Below, in pieces: positions 42,363-50,911 of a DNA stretch of 64,000 nucleotides (position 1 is its first letter; each line of letters begins with the position of its first letter). The notes under the pieces were generated by a model. It was not told the DNA's origin and searched no databases. It saw only the letters and a program-made list of their open reading frames with translations. This stretch comes from Nocardioides marmorisolisilvae (GTDB lineage Bacteria > Actinomycetota > Actinomycetes > Propionibacteriales > Nocardioidaceae). The position numbers were made by a program, and so were the translations under genes. The stretch covers positions 2,604,001 through 2,668,000 of the forward strand of contig NZ_CP134227.1 in the NCBI RefSeq assembly GCF_031656915.1, in the 5' to 3' direction.

Positions 42363-43541
42363 ATGAGCCGCCACCGCCGCCTCCTTCCCCGCCCCGACCT
42401 GGGCGAGTCGCTCTTCCTCGTCGACTTCCTCCGCTCGGAGACCGTCGGGGGCGCACTGGCCCTGGTGGCCGCCGGCGTGGCGCTGCTGTGGGCGAACCTC
42501 GCGCCGGGCAGCTACACCGCCGTCCGGCATCACCAGCTCGGCCCGCTGGACGTGGAGCAGTGGGCCGCCGACGGTGCGCTGAGCGTCTTCTTCTTCATCG
42601 CCGGCCTCGAGCTCAAGCGCGAGTTCCTGGTCGGCTCGCTGCGCCGCCTGTCCGACGCCGCGGTCCCGGTCACTGCCGCCTGCTGCGGAGTCGCCGTGCC
42701 CGCCGCCATCTTCGTCGCGGTCAACCACGGCACCGCCAACCTGGTGGGCTGGGCGATCCCGGCTGCCACGGACATCGCCTTCGCCCTCGCCGTGCTCGCG
42801 GTGGTCGGCTCGTCGCTCCCGACCCAGCTGCGTGCCTTCCTGCTCACCCTCGCGGTCACCGACGACCTGATCGTCATCTTGATCATCGCGATCTTCTACA
42901 GCTCCACGCTGTCGTGGTGGTGGCTGCTGGCCGCCGCGCTGCTGTGCCTCGTGTACGCCGGCCTGCAGCGCGCCCGTGTCCGCACCCGGCTGGTCTACCT
43001 GCCGGTCGTGCTGGCGACCTGGTGGAGCGTGCACGAGAGCGGGATCCACGCGACCATCGCCGGGGTGGCACTCGGCGTGCTCACCCGGGTGCTTCCTGAC
43101 GAGGGCGAGGCGCGGTCGCCGGCCGAGCGGTTGGAGAACCGGATCGGCCCGCTCAGTGCCGGCGTGGCCGTGCCCTTCTTCGCGCTGATGAGCGCCGGCG
43201 TCGTGCTCTCCAGCGGTGAGCGGCTCCTGCACGACCCGGTCGTCTGGGGCGTGGTCCTCGGCCTGCTGGTCGGCAAGCCGGTGGGTGTGCTGGCCGGGAC
43301 CTGGGTGGTCACCCGGTTCACCCGTGCCGAGCTCGACGACAACGTGGCGTGGCGCGACATGATCGGGCTGGCGATGCTGGCCGGAGTCGGGTTCACGGTG
43401 TCGCTGCTGGTCTCCGACCTGTCGTTCACCGACGCGCGACGGTCGGAGGCCAAGGTGGCGGTGCTTCTCGGCTCGGTGGCTTCGGCCGTGCTCTCGTCGC
43501 TGGTGCTCGCCAGGCGGAACCGGACGCATCGGGCGAGTTGA
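42363..43541 (+). CDS. nhaA: Na+/H+ antiporter NhaA
   Basis: 392 residues with about twelve helices. NhaA hallmarks: LELKREFLVGSLRRLSDAAV near the N-terminus, and the paired aspartates in the ion-binding core in LAVTDDLIVILIIAIFY (helix V), plus the conserved assembly-helix segment RLENRIGPLSAGVAVPFFAL. It extrudes sodium or lithium in exchange for protons under alkaline or salt stress. A short leader with internal structure and a GGG ribosome site precede the ATG. It is divergent from terC, giving a two-gene ion-homeostasis patch. Confidence 0.95.
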   Translation: MSRHRRLLPRPDLGESLFLVDFLRSETVGGALALVAAGVALLWANLAPGSYTAVRHHQLGPLDVEQWAADGALSVFFFIAGLELKREFLVGSLRRLSDAAVPVTAACCGVAVPAAIFVAVNHGTANLVGWAIPAATDIAFALAVLAVVGSSLPTQLRAFLLTLAVTDDLIVILIIAIFYSSTLSWWWLLAAALLCLVYAGLQRARVRTRLVYLPVVLATWWSVHESGIHATIAGVALGVLTRVLPDEGEARSPAERLENRIGPLSAGVAVPFFALMSAGVVLSSGERLLHDPVVWGVVLGLLVGKPVGVLAGTWVVTRFTRAELDDNVAWRDMIGLAMLAGVGFTVSLLVSDLSFTDARRSEAKVAVLLGSVASAVLSSLVLARRNRTHRAS

Positions 43542-43614
43542 GCCGCAGATCGTGGGTACCGCCCGTGACGATAGGGTCGCCACGTAGGCGAACACCCGCT
43601 CGGAAGGATCTCCC

Positions 43615-44013
43615 ATGGCACATCGCGAGCCCGCGGTCGCGGAGGAGCCGACGATCGGCAAGCTGGTGGTCGACGCCAGCCGCGACATCTCCACCCTGGT
43701 CCAGAGCGAGATCCAGCTCGCCAAGTCCGAGCTGAAGGTCAGCGTCAAGACCGGTGGCATCAGCATCGCTCTGTTCGCGATGGCCGGGTTCCTGGCGCTC
43801 CTCGCAGTGATCATGGTGTCGGTGGCCATCGCCTACTTCATCCACATGGCAGGCCTCGACCTGGCCTGGTGCTTCCTGATCGTCTTCGGTGCCTACCTGC
43901 TGCTGGCCGGGCTGCTCGGCTTCGTCGGCTTCCTGAAGATCCGGAAGGTGCGCGCCCCCGAGCGTGCGATCGCCCAGGCCAAGCAGGTGCCCTCGGCGTT
44001 CAAGAAGAGCTGA
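43615..44013 (+). CDS. Actinobacterial Holin-X / phage-holin-like membrane protein
   Basis: 132 residues. The N-terminal half is soluble and helical (EEPTIGKLVVDASRDISTLV and QSEIQLAKSELKVSVKTG), then two membrane helices (ISIALFAMAGFLALLAVIMV and AWCFLIVFGAYLLLAGLLGF). This matches PF07332-type putative holins found next to the MarP/nth block in many actinobacteria, where they are chromosomal housekeeping genes rather than phage genes. The start ATG follows AAGGAT. Convergent with marP, with only seven bases between the genes. Confidence 0.88.
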   Translation: MAHREPAVAEEPTIGKLVVDASRDISTLVQSEIQLAKSELKVSVKTGGISIALFAMAGFLALLAVIMVSVAIAYFIHMAGLDLAWCFLIVFGAYLLLAGLLGFVGFLKIRKVRAPERAIAQAKQVPSAFKKS

Positions 44014-44020
44014 GCGCCGG

Positions 44021-45196
44021 TCAGGCGCAGCCGCCGGTCCCCACCGGCGCGTTGGCGTGCAGACCCTGGTCGGCCGCGCCGGAAACCTGGCTGGCGGTGA
44101 GTGCATAGCCGGTGTCACCGTTGCTCACCGACGCCGCGAACACCACGCCGAGGACCTTCCCTGCGGTGGACACGAGTGGACCACCGGAGTTCCCCGGCCG
44201 GACGATGCCACGCACCGAGAAGACGTCACGGGTGACGGTGCCGTTGCCGTAGATGTCCGGTGAGCGCAGCCGCTGCTGGATCCGGATCCGTGCGGGCTGC
44301 GCGCTGAACGGACCGTCCTGCGGGTAGCCGAGCACCGCGGCGGCCTCCTTGGCGTGGCCGCTCTGGTCGAAGGTGAGGTAGGGGCTGGTCAACGACGGCA
44401 CCTTCAGCACCGCGATGTCCACGTCGGGGTTGTAGTAGACGACCTGTGCCGCCACGTCGTGGGTGCCGACCAACACCTGCGGGTCGCTCACTCCGGCGAC
44501 CACGTGCGCGTTGGTCATCAATCGGCCGGGCGAGTAGAGGAAGCCGCTGCCCTCGACACCCTGGCCGCACTTGTTGTTGCCGCGGATCTTGAACACCGCC
44601 GGCTCGGCACGCTGGATGTCCGGGTCGCGGACGACGCGGCCCGGAGCCGGAGCCACCCCGACGATGTGCTCGGGGGCGAATGGCTCCAGATAGCGCGGGA
44701 ACACGCTCGAGCCGACCACGTTGTCGAAGCTGCGCAGGGTCGACTGTGCCGACCGGGGCATCACCTGGTTGACCGCGATCAGCACCTGGGAGTTGCGCAC
44801 CAGTGGGCTGAGGCCGGGGATCCGGGACCCGCTCACCGCGACGCCGAGCATCCAGGCCACGACCAGCACGGCCACCACCGACAGGGCGGAGCCGCCGATC
44901 GCGTCCAGCGCACGCACCGGCTGCCACCGGATCCGGTTGCGGACGCGGGTGCCGGCGTACTGGAAGAGCGCCTGGCCGAAGGACGCCGCGACCAGCACCA
45001 CGAACAGCGCGCCGAGCGAGATCCACACCGACGGTGAGGCGGAGCCGAGCAGCTGCGGGGCGATCCAGATGCCGAGGATGCCGCCGACGACGAGCCCGAC
45101 GGTGGCGAAGGCGCCGGCGATGAAGCCCTGCCAGTAGCCGGAGAGGGCATAGAGGACCACGAGGACGATCAGGCACCAGTCGAGGACGTTCACCAC
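44021..45196 (-). CDS. marP: Membrane serine protease MarP (acid resistance)
   Basis: 391 residues. Four N-terminal helices of the CvpA type (about 1-130) precede an extracytoplasmic trypsin-like domain: catalytic His in MTNAHVVAGVSDPQVLVG, Asp in NPDVDIAVLKVPS, and Ser in RPGNSGGPLVSTAGKVLGVV. NNKCGQGVEGS and the very C-terminal GGC supply the cysteine pair that closes the activating disulfide in M. tuberculosis MarP (Rv3671c). It defends periplasmic pH and processes cell-wall hydrolases. Convergent with the holin-like gene; the Nudix gene lies 72 bases upstream in the same direction. Confidence 0.93.
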   Translation of the reverse strand: MVNVLDWCLIVLVVLYALSGYWQGFIAGAFATVGLVVGGILGIWIAPQLLGSASPSVWISLGALFVVLVAASFGQALFQYAGTRVRNRIRWQPVRALDAIGGSALSVVAVLVVAWMLGVAVSGSRIPGLSPLVRNSQVLIAVNQVMPRSAQSTLRSFDNVVGSSVFPRYLEPFAPEHIVGVAPAPGRVVRDPDIQRAEPAVFKIRGNNKCGQGVEGSGFLYSPGRLMTNAHVVAGVSDPQVLVGTHDVAAQVVYYNPDVDIAVLKVPSLTSPYLTFDQSGHAKEAAAVLGYPQDGPFSAQPARIRIQQRLRSPDIYGNGTVTRDVFSVRGIVRPGNSGGPLVSTAGKVLGVVFAASVSNGDTGYALTASQVSGAADQGLHANAPVGTGGCA

Positions 45197-45268
45197 ACCC
45201 CCTGCGGCATCGTGGGCGGAGCAGCGCAGCGGAGGAGCGCGGCACGTCGTGGGGTGGTGTTCATCGGA

Positions 45269-45952
45269 TCAATCCTCGCGCACGCCGAGCATGTAGGACG
45301 GCAGCGTCCGCCGTACCGACGTGTCCCAGGGCCGAGTGAGCCCGACGTGCTCGAAGAGCTGGTTGACCAGGCCCGCGGTGAACCCCCACAGGATCAGGTC
45401 CTTGTCCGGCCCGATCAGGAAGCCCGGGCTCGAGTAGCCGCCCGGGTGGGTGACCGTCACCCGATGGGCGGGGTCGAGAAGCTCCTCCAACGGGACCCGA
45501 AGCACCGCATGCACCTCCGCGGGGTCGACGACGCCGACCCGACACTCCTCACGCCACCAGCCGAGGACCGGTGTGACCGCGAAGTTGCTGGGCGGCAGCC
45601 ACAGCTGCGGGAGGCTGGCCAGCACCTCGACGCCGGCCGGGTCCAGGCCGGTCTCCTCCTGCGCCTCGCGCAGCGCGGCCGCGACCGGGCTCTCGTCACC
45701 GGCGTCGATGCTGCCGCCCGGGAACGAGATCTGGCCCGGGTGGGAGCGCATGTCGTGAGCCCGCTCGGTGAACAGCAGGTCCGGTCCCGCAGGCCCCTCG
45801 CCGAAGAGCATCAGCACCGCGCCGGGCCGGGCGTCGGATCCCGGCGGCGGCAGGAACCGACTCAGCTCCTCTCCCCTGATGGTGCGCGCGCCGTCCCGGA
45901 TCGGCACCAGCCAGTCGGGGAGGTCGCTCACCGCAGACCCGTTCTCCGGCAT
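45269..45952 (-). CDS. Nudix hydrolase, CoA pyrophosphatase-like (Rv3672c counterpart)
   Basis: 227 residues. The Nudix box FPGGSIDAGDESPVAAALRE then AQEETGLDPAGVEV matches CoA diphosphohydrolases (NudL/YeaB), as does the downstream segment LPQLWLPPSNFAVTPVLGWW. It cleaves CoA or other nucleoside-diphosphate compounds in the cytoplasm. The ATG at 45952 has a weak ribosome site; a GTG three codons in (VSDLPDW) is the alternative. It follows the TlpA gene by two bases and precedes marP, the standard order of this actinobacterial block. Confidence 0.9.
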   Translation of the reverse strand: MPENGSAVSDLPDWLVPIRDGARTIRGEELSRFLPPPGSDARPGAVLMLFGEGPAGPDLLFTERAHDMRSHPGQISFPGGSIDAGDESPVAAALREAQEETGLDPAGVEVLASLPQLWLPPSNFAVTPVLGWWREECRVGVVDPAEVHAVLRVPLEELLDPAHRVTVTHPGGYSSPGFLIGPDKDLILWGFTAGLVNQLFEHVGLTRPWDTSVRRTLPSYMLGVRED

Positions 45953-45954
45953 CC

Positions 45955-46566
45955 TCAGGACACTCCGAGGTGCTGCTGGACCAGACCCTCGAGCTGAGCG
46001 ACCGACCTGATGATCATCGCGCGCTCGAAGACGATGTCGCCGTGGGCGTCGACGAGGATCGTGGTGGGCAGGGCACCGGTGCGCAGGTGCGGCACCGTGT
46101 CGGCGACCAGCGGGTACGTCGTCCCCGCCTTGCGGGCCAGCTGCAGGGCGAGCTCGGGTCGGTAGTCCGACCAGTCCACGCCGAGCACCGCGACCTTGCC
46201 GGCGTACTTCTGCGCGAATGCCTGGAGCCGGGGCATCTCCTCGCGGCAGGGAGCGCACGACTGCGCCCACAGGTTGACGACCATCGGGCCGCGCAGCCGC
46301 GCCGGGTTCACGCTGCGCCCCCCGCCGAGGCAGGGCAGCTCGACGTCGGAAAGCCCGTGCGCCGCCGGTGGCGCCGTCGTCGCTGGGCAGTCTTGGATGT
46401 GGGCACGGTGCTTGAGCGCCCGCAGCGCCGGGGTGTCGACCTTGACCTGCGGACTGCCCAGGCCCCCGCCCAGTCCACCGCCGCCGGATCCGCCACAGCC
46501 GGCGAGCAGCAGAGCAGCCATCGCCAGCGCGACCGCACCGACGAGCCGACCTGCGCGCGTCCTCAT
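45955..46566 (-). CDS. TlpA/ResA-type thiol-disulfide oxidoreductase lipoprotein
   Basis: 203 residues. A lipoprotein signal with lipobox LLAGC exports and anchors it. The thioredoxin fold carries the redox active site [20 protein letters not shown] (CxxC), and the conserved cis-proline region is [20 protein letters not shown]. It reduces disulfides outside the membrane, serving cytochrome c maturation or exported enzymes; Rv3673c is the equivalent. It overlaps the endonuclease III stop by four bases and precedes the Nudix gene by two, so the three are one operon. Confidence 0.9.
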   Translation of the reverse strand: MRTRAGRLVGAVALAMAALLLAGCGGSGGGGLGGGLGSPQVKVDTPALRALKHRAHIQDCPATTAPPAAHGLSDVELPCLGGGRSVNPARLRGPMVVNLWAQSCAPCREEMPRLQAFAQKYAGKVAVLGVDWSDYRPELALQLARKAGTTYPLVADTVPHLRTGALPTTILVDAHGDIVFERAMIIRSVAQLEGLVQQHLGVS

Positions 46567-47291
46567 GCCGGCCCCTGGGTCTTCACCAGCTTCGCGGCCT
46601 CCTCAGGGTCCGTGGGGCCTTCGCCGTACGACGGGCACCAGCGCGCGATCGTGCATGCACCGCATGCGGGCTTCTTGGCATGGCACACCCGTCGCCCATG
46701 CCAGATCACGTGGTGGCTGAGCATCGTCCAGTCGCGGGCGGGGAACATCGCGCCGATCGCGTGCTCGGCCTTGACCGGGTCGGTCTCGGTCGTCCAGCCG
46801 AAGCGCCGGACCAGCCGACCGAAGTGGGTGTCGACGGTGATCCCGGGGATGCCGAACGCGTTGCCCAGCACCACGTTGGCCGTCTTGCGACCGACTCCGG
46901 GCAGGGTGACGAGGTCGTCGAGTCGCGGCGGCACCTGGCCGTCGTACCGCTCGACGAGGGCGGCGCTGAGCTTGAGCAGGGCGTCGGTCTTGGCTCGGAA
47001 GAAGCCGAGCGGCCCGACGATCTGCTCGAGGTCCTCACGCCGTGCGGCCGCCATCGCCGGGGCGTCGGGGTAGGCCGCGAACAGGGTCGGACGGACGGCG
47101 TTGACCCGGCGGTCGGTGGTCTGCGCGCTGAGCACGGTGACGACGAGAAGCTGGAACGGGTCGTCGAAGTCGAGCTCGCACTTCGCGTCAGGATAGGTTT
47201 CGGCCAGGACCCGGTCCATCTTGCGGGCCCGGCGCACGAGGGTCGTGTCAGGCTTCGGGACCGGAAGGGTCGCCTGTTTGCTGGGCGGCAC
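46563..47291 (-). CDS. nth: Endonuclease III
   Basis: 242 residues, a DNA glycosylase and AP lyase for oxidised pyrimidines. The helix-hairpin-helix is [19 protein letters not shown] with the catalytic lysine in it, the catalytic aspartate is in [14 protein letters not shown], and the four cysteines of the [4Fe-4S] cluster are spaced C-x6-C-x2-C-x5-C in [18 protein letters not shown]. The start gives a slightly longer N-terminus than usual; a downstream start is possible but no better ribosome site is seen. It leads the nth-tlpA-Nudix operon and lies next to crp, as in M. tuberculosis (Rv3674c/Rv3676). Confidence 0.95.
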   Translation of the reverse strand: MPPSKQATLPVPKPDTTLVRRARKMDRVLAETYPDAKCELDFDDPFQLLVVTVLSAQTTDRRVNAVRPTLFAAYPDAPAMAAARREDLEQIVGPLGFFRAKTDALLKLSAALVERYDGQVPPRLDDLVTLPGVGRKTANVVLGNAFGIPGITVDTHFGRLVRRFGWTTETDPVKAEHAIGAMFPARDWTMLSHHVIWHGRRVCHAKKPACGACTIARWCPSYGEGPTDPEEAAKLVKTQGPA

Positions 47292-47354
47292 GCCGCAAGA
47301 CTACGCGGGCGCGATTGACCATCCCGCGGCGTGGGCAGTAGGCATGGGTCAGAC

Positions 47355-47370
47355 TGTGACCTGCAACACT
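47355..47370. promoter_or_regulatory. Possible Crp autoregulatory site
   Basis: TGTGACCTGCAACACT has a good left half-site (TGTGA) and a poor right one (ACACT) around six bases. It lies 43 bases before the crp start and shares GTGACCTGC with the palindrome upstream of dctA. Crp genes of this family often control themselves; only the pattern supports this one. Confidence 0.3.
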
Positions 47371-47412
47371 GGACCGAGCGGGACGATTGGGCCCGGAGCG
47401 AAGGGAACATCG

Positions 47413-48090
47413 GTGGACAACGACGTACTCCGCCAGGCGCCGCTCTTCAGCGCGCTCGATGACGAGGCCGCCGCAGCGCTGCGGTCCTCGATGGGCGAGA
47501 CCAAGCTTCGGCGCGGCGAGGTGCTCTTCCGCGAGGGCGACTCGGGCGACAAGCTCTACATCGTCGTCGACGGCAAGGTGAAGCTCGGCCGGACCTCGTC
47601 CGACGGTCGGGAGAACCTCCTCGCGATTCTGGGCCCTGGCCAGATGTTCGGCGAGCTCTCGCTCTTCGACCCGGGCCCGCGCTCGGCGACCGTGACAGCC
47701 GTGACCGAGGCGCAGTTCCTCTCGCTCTCCCACGAAGACCTGATGCGCTGGCTGGCCGGGAGGCCCGCCGTGGCGCTGGGGCTGCTGTCCCAGATCGCCA
47801 GCCGGTTGCGCAAGTCCAACGACGTGGTGGCCGACCTGGTGTTCTCCGACGTGCCCGGCCGGGTCGCCAAGGCGCTGCTCGACCTCGCGGACCGGTTCGG
47901 CCGGACCGCCGACGACGGTGTGCACGTGCATCACGACCTCACCCAGGAGGAGCTGGCCCAGCTCGTGGGCGCCTCCCGGGAGACCGTCAACAAGGCGCTG
48001 GCCGACTTCGCCTCTCGCGGCTGGCTCCGCCTCGAGCCCCGCTCCGTGGTGATCATGGACGTCGAGCGGATGAAGCGCCGCGCTCGTTGA
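47413..48090 (+). CDS. crp: Crp/Fnr-family global regulator (GlxR/Rv3676-like)
   Basis: 225 residues. The cyclic-nucleotide-binding domain has LRRGEVLFREGDSGDKLYIV, the cAMP contact region GQMFGELSLFDPGPRSATVT with glutamate and arginine, then a long dimer helix and a winged helix-turn-helix in LTQEELAQLVGASRETVNKA. This is the cAMP-responsive Crp of mycobacteria and corynebacteria (Rv3676/GlxR) that balances carbon metabolism. The GTG at 47413 gives the usual family length. Candidate binding sites occur in this window upstream of dctA, hppA and satP, so this gene may control its own neighbourhood. Confidence 0.94.
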   Translation: MDNDVLRQAPLFSALDDEAAAALRSSMGETKLRRGEVLFREGDSGDKLYIVVDGKVKLGRTSSDGRENLLAILGPGQMFGELSLFDPGPRSATVTAVTEAQFLSLSHEDLMRWLAGRPAVALGLLSQIASRLRKSNDVVADLVFSDVPGRVAKALLDLADRFGRTADDGVHVHHDLTQEELAQLVGASRETVNKALADFASRGWLRLEPRSVVIMDVERMKRRAR

Positions 48091-48131
48091 GTGGGGCGTT
48101 CTGGTCCGTCGAATGCTGACTTGTTGCCCGG

Positions 48132-49076
48132 TCAATCGGGGATTCGGGTCCAACGCAGCCGCCTGGTCCGTGGCCGGAGCGCCGCCCGAAGCTCGCTGAG
48201 CCACGCGTCCGGGTCCGGCCCGCTGACCCCGTCCTTGTCGACCACGATCACGGTCCAGCCGTGCTCGCGGAGCCACTTTCTCCGCGTGCGATCCCGCGCC
48301 TTCTGCTCCTCGGTACGGCGATGGAACTCCTCCCCGTCGTACTCCACCGCGACACGATGCTTCGGGTAGGCGAGGTCGAGGCGGTACGTCGGCACCCCGT
48401 CTATCTCGATCCAGTACTGGAGCTCCGGGACCGGCAGCCCGGCGTCATGGATGTCCAGCCGGATCCACGACTCACGCATCGACTCCGACCGACCGTCGGC
48501 AAGCGCGACCAAGCCACGGAGTTGGACCACTCCGCGCCGGCGGAAGTAGCGCGGCAGCTGTCGCTCCATCTGCTCACGGGTGATCCCGTGGACACGGACG
48601 AACCCGTCCAGGGCGCCCAGGGCGCGGTGCCGGCCCAGGGCGCAGCCGAGGTCCAATGCGGTGCGCAGCGGCGTCGTGACCCAGACACCCAGGATCTGCG
48701 CCAGGTCCTCCGACCGCAGATCGCGGGTTCGACCATCCACGCCTGACCGGTTCGAGGGCGCATGACCGCGGAGCACGCAGGTCTCCACCGGAGGCAGGAC
48801 CGCCGTGTCGGCGTACCCGAAGACGTTGACGTCGTGGAGCCAGGCTGCGGTGCGGTCGCAGACGACGGACTGTGGACTGACCACCAGCGCGGCCGCGCGC
48901 ACCCGGAGCTCGACCGTGTCGGTTGCGTCGGCAGCGACGTACACGCCGCGCAGCACCCGCCGCACGAGGCCGTTGCGGACCGCGTCTCGCAGCCGGCGGT
49001 CGGTGATGCCGAGGCGGCGCGCTTCGGCCAGGGTGAAGGGCGTGTAGGGAACATCGGAGTGCATCTTGAGGACCAT
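48132..49076 (-). CDS. AbiEi-type winged-helix protein with C-terminal DUF559 nuclease fold
   Basis: 314 residues. The N-terminal 60 residues (TLAEARRLGITDRRLRDAVR and NGLVRRVLRGVYVAAD) are the AbiEi antitoxin-like winged helix. The C-terminal part has EYDGEEFHRRTEEQKARDR, WLREHGWTVIVVDKDGVSGP and the PD-(D/E)xK-like core of DUF559 proteins, a Vsr-related endonuclease fold. No AbiEii toxin gene is adjacent, so it is an orphan; related proteins of this size are abundant in Nocardioides and may be innate nucleases or regulators. An internal ATG four codons downstream is an alternative start. GC and codon use look native. Confidence 0.8.
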   Translation of the reverse strand: MVLKMHSDVPYTPFTLAEARRLGITDRRLRDAVRNGLVRRVLRGVYVAADATDTVELRVRAAALVVSPQSVVCDRTAAWLHDVNVFGYADTAVLPPVETCVLRGHAPSNRSGVDGRTRDLRSEDLAQILGVWVTTPLRTALDLGCALGRHRALGALDGFVRVHGITREQMERQLPRYFRRRGVVQLRGLVALADGRSESMRESWIRLDIHDAGLPVPELQYWIEIDGVPTYRLDLAYPKHRVAVEYDGEEFHRRTEEQKARDRTRRKWLREHGWTVIVVDKDGVSGPDPDAWLSELRAALRPRTRRLRWTRIPD

Positions 49077-49200
49077 GCACGCCGGACCGACGTCCAGCCC
49101 TCGGATCGGCCCGGGCCTGTGGAAGACGGCTGGGGTTCACCATCTGTGGGCGTGGAACGGCCGCTCGACCGCGGTGCCCGTCAACAGGGCTCGCCTGTCG

Positions 49201-49266
49201 CGAACCCCCAACTCAATGGACGGCAATCCACCACTCACCGGACACGAACCCCCAACTCAACGCGTG
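49201..49266. repeat. Three 22-bp repeat units between the MBL and AbiEi genes
   Basis: TTGAGTTGGGGGTTCG (minus strand) occurs at 49201-49216 and 49245-49260, exactly 44 bp apart, with a diverged unit of 22 bp between them (GAGTGGTGGATTG on the minus strand). The second copy overlaps the MBL gene stop codon. The intervening unit and the GTCC motif link it to the GAG..GTCCCA family at 34.1, 51.7 and 61.8 kb. No promoter or hairpin is apparent here. Confidence 0.6.
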
Positions 49267-50063
49267 CGGAGGAACTCCAGCTGGGCGCGCACGGAGAGTT
49301 CGGCGGCGGGCCAGAGGACGGGGTCGACGTCGGTGTAGACGATCTCGACGACCCTGCGGGGGAGCTCGTCCGCGGCGATGCCCTCGGGAAGCGGTTCGCG
49401 GCGGAGCTGGTCCAACGCGTCGCGCACCTGCTCCAGACGCTCGTGTCGGTGGGCGATGTAGTGGTCGAGCGCCGGCAGGGCCTGCTCGATCACGGGGCCG
49501 TGACCGGGCCAGATCGTCGCGACCTCGTTCGCCTCCGCCAGCGCGTGCAGCCGATCGAGCGAGTCCAGATAGGCACCGAGCTGCCCGTCCGGGTGGGCGA
49601 CCACGGTCGTGCCCCGACCGAGCACGGTGTCCCCGGTGAGGACGGCGCCGTCGGCCGGCACCAGGAACGACAGCGAGTCGGCGGTGTGTCCGGGGGTGCC
49701 GACCACGCGGATCTCGAGACCGTCGACCTCGACCACGTCGCCGTCCCCGAGGCCCTCCTCACCCAGTCGGTACGCCGGGTCCAGCGCCCGCACTCCGCAT
49801 CCCATCCGCTCGGCGAACCCACGGGCGGCCTCGGAGTGGTCGAGGTGGTGGTGGGTCAGCAACACCGCCGCCACGTCGCCCGCGACCGCGGCGACCGCGT
49901 CGAGGTGGCCGGGGTCGGGTGGACCGGGGTCGATCACCACCGATCGGCGGCCACCCGGCTCGCGCAGCACCCAGGTGTTGGTGCCGTCGAGCGTCATGAT
50001 GTTGGCGTTGGGGGCGAGCACACACTGCGCACGCTCCCCGAACGGCCCGCCCGACCAGGTCAT
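49257..50063 (-). CDS. Metallo-beta-lactamase fold hydrolase (Rv3677c counterpart)
   Basis: 268 residues. Metal ligands are the HxHxDH motif in AVLLTHHHLDHSEAARG, the His in VGTPGHTADSLSFLVPADGA, and Asp in LTGDTVLGRGTTVVAHPDG, giving a di-zinc hydrolase of the glyoxalase-II/LACTB2-like group. A winged-helix-like C-terminus follows. The substrate is not identifiable. Its ATG overlaps the stop of the second Nudix gene (ATGA), and a 22-bp repeat cluster overlaps its own stop. M. tuberculosis keeps the same order with Rv3678c upstream. Confidence 0.88.
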   Translation of the reverse strand: MTWSGGPFGERAQCVLAPNANIMTLDGTNTWVLREPGGRRSVVIDPGPPDPGHLDAVAAVAGDVAAVLLTHHHLDHSEAARGFAERMGCGVRALDPAYRLGEEGLGDGDVVEVDGLEIRVVGTPGHTADSLSFLVPADGAVLTGDTVLGRGTTVVAHPDGQLGAYLDSLDRLHALAEANEVATIWPGHGPVIEQALPALDHYIAHRHERLEQVRDALDQLRREPLPEGIAADELPRRVVEIVYTDVDPVLWPAAELSVRAQLEFLRTR

Positions 50064-50911
50064 CGCGGTCTTTCCGCCAGCAGCGGGTCGACCCGCGCGG
50101 GTCGGGAGAGCAGGAACTCCTCACCTGACGAGATCACCTCGGGCATGAACATCTCGACGCGGTGATCGGCCGCGGCTGCGACGACCGCCGCAGGGTCGGC
50201 GTACGGCGTCAGCTCCAGGCAGGTGAGGTACGTCGGCGGCAGCATCATCAGCGCCGAGGCCTCCACCTGCTCGACCGCCTCGATCGCGGGGAGCCACTCC
50301 ACCGACGACGACTCGGTCGACACGTCCCGGGTGCGCTGCCCCTCCGGCAGCTGAGCGACGAAGAACCAGGTCCGGTAGCGCCGCGGCTCGAAGATCGGCG
50401 TCAACCACCCCGACCATGCGCCGAGCAGGTCGGTGCGAAGCACCAGCCGACGCCTGTCCAGGAACTCGGTCAATGCGAGCTCGCGCTTCTCCAGTGCCTG
50501 CCGGTCGGCCTCCCAGTCCGCGCCCGTGGTGTCGGCGACGACCGACTCGGCCGACTCCCCGGCGAGCAGAACTCCGGACTCCTCGAAGGTCTCCCGGACC
50601 GCGGCACAGACCAACGCACGTGCGGTCGCGTCATCGACCCCCAGCCGCTCCGCCCACTCCGCCGGGGAGGGGCCGCCCCAGGCCACGGTGTGGTCGAAGT
50701 CACGCTTGTCGACGCCACCGCCGGGGAACACGCACATCCCGCCGGCGAAGGCCATCGAGGTCTGCCGCCGGAGCAGATAGACCTCAGGCCCCCGCTCGCC
50801 GGCGCGCATGAGTACGACGGTGGCGGCGTTGCGCGGCTCCGCGGGCGTCATCTCGCCACTCTCGAACGCGCGAGCCTGGTCGACCAGGCGCTGCGGGATC
50901 GGGAGCTTCAC
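50060..50911 (-). CDS. Nudix family hydrolase
   Basis: 283 residues. The Nudix box is split by an insertion: MAFAGGMCVFPGGGVDKRDF is followed 20 residues later by ALVCAAVRETFEESGVLLAG. Large Nudix proteins of this shape act on nucleotide sugars or related diphosphates. The C-terminal domain (SGWLTPIFEPRRYRTWFFVA and ALMMLPPTYLTCLEL) is specific to this subfamily. The GTG at 50911 overlaps the RidA stop (GTGA); starting further upstream would run through another gene. It is the third gene of the DUF4177-RidA-Nudix-MBL operon. Confidence 0.85.
   Translation of the reverse strand: MKLPIPQRLVDQARAFESGEMTPAEPRNAATVVLMRAGERGPEVYLLRRQTSMAFAGGMCVFPGGGVDKRDFDHTVAWGGPSPAEWAERLGVDDATARALVCAAVRETFEESGVLLAGESAESVVADTTGADWEADRQALEKRELALTEFLDRRRLVLRTDLLGAWSGWLTPIFEPRRYRTWFFVAQLPEGQRTRDVSTESSSVEWLPAIEAVEQVEASALMMLPPTYLTCLELTPYADPAAVVAAAADHRVEMFMPEVISSGEEFLLSRPARVDPLLAERPR

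Noticed and set aside
43615-44013. Prophage remnant, suggested by the holin-like protein
   Set aside because: No other phage gene is nearby; Holin-X proteins are chromosomal in this conserved actinobacterial block.
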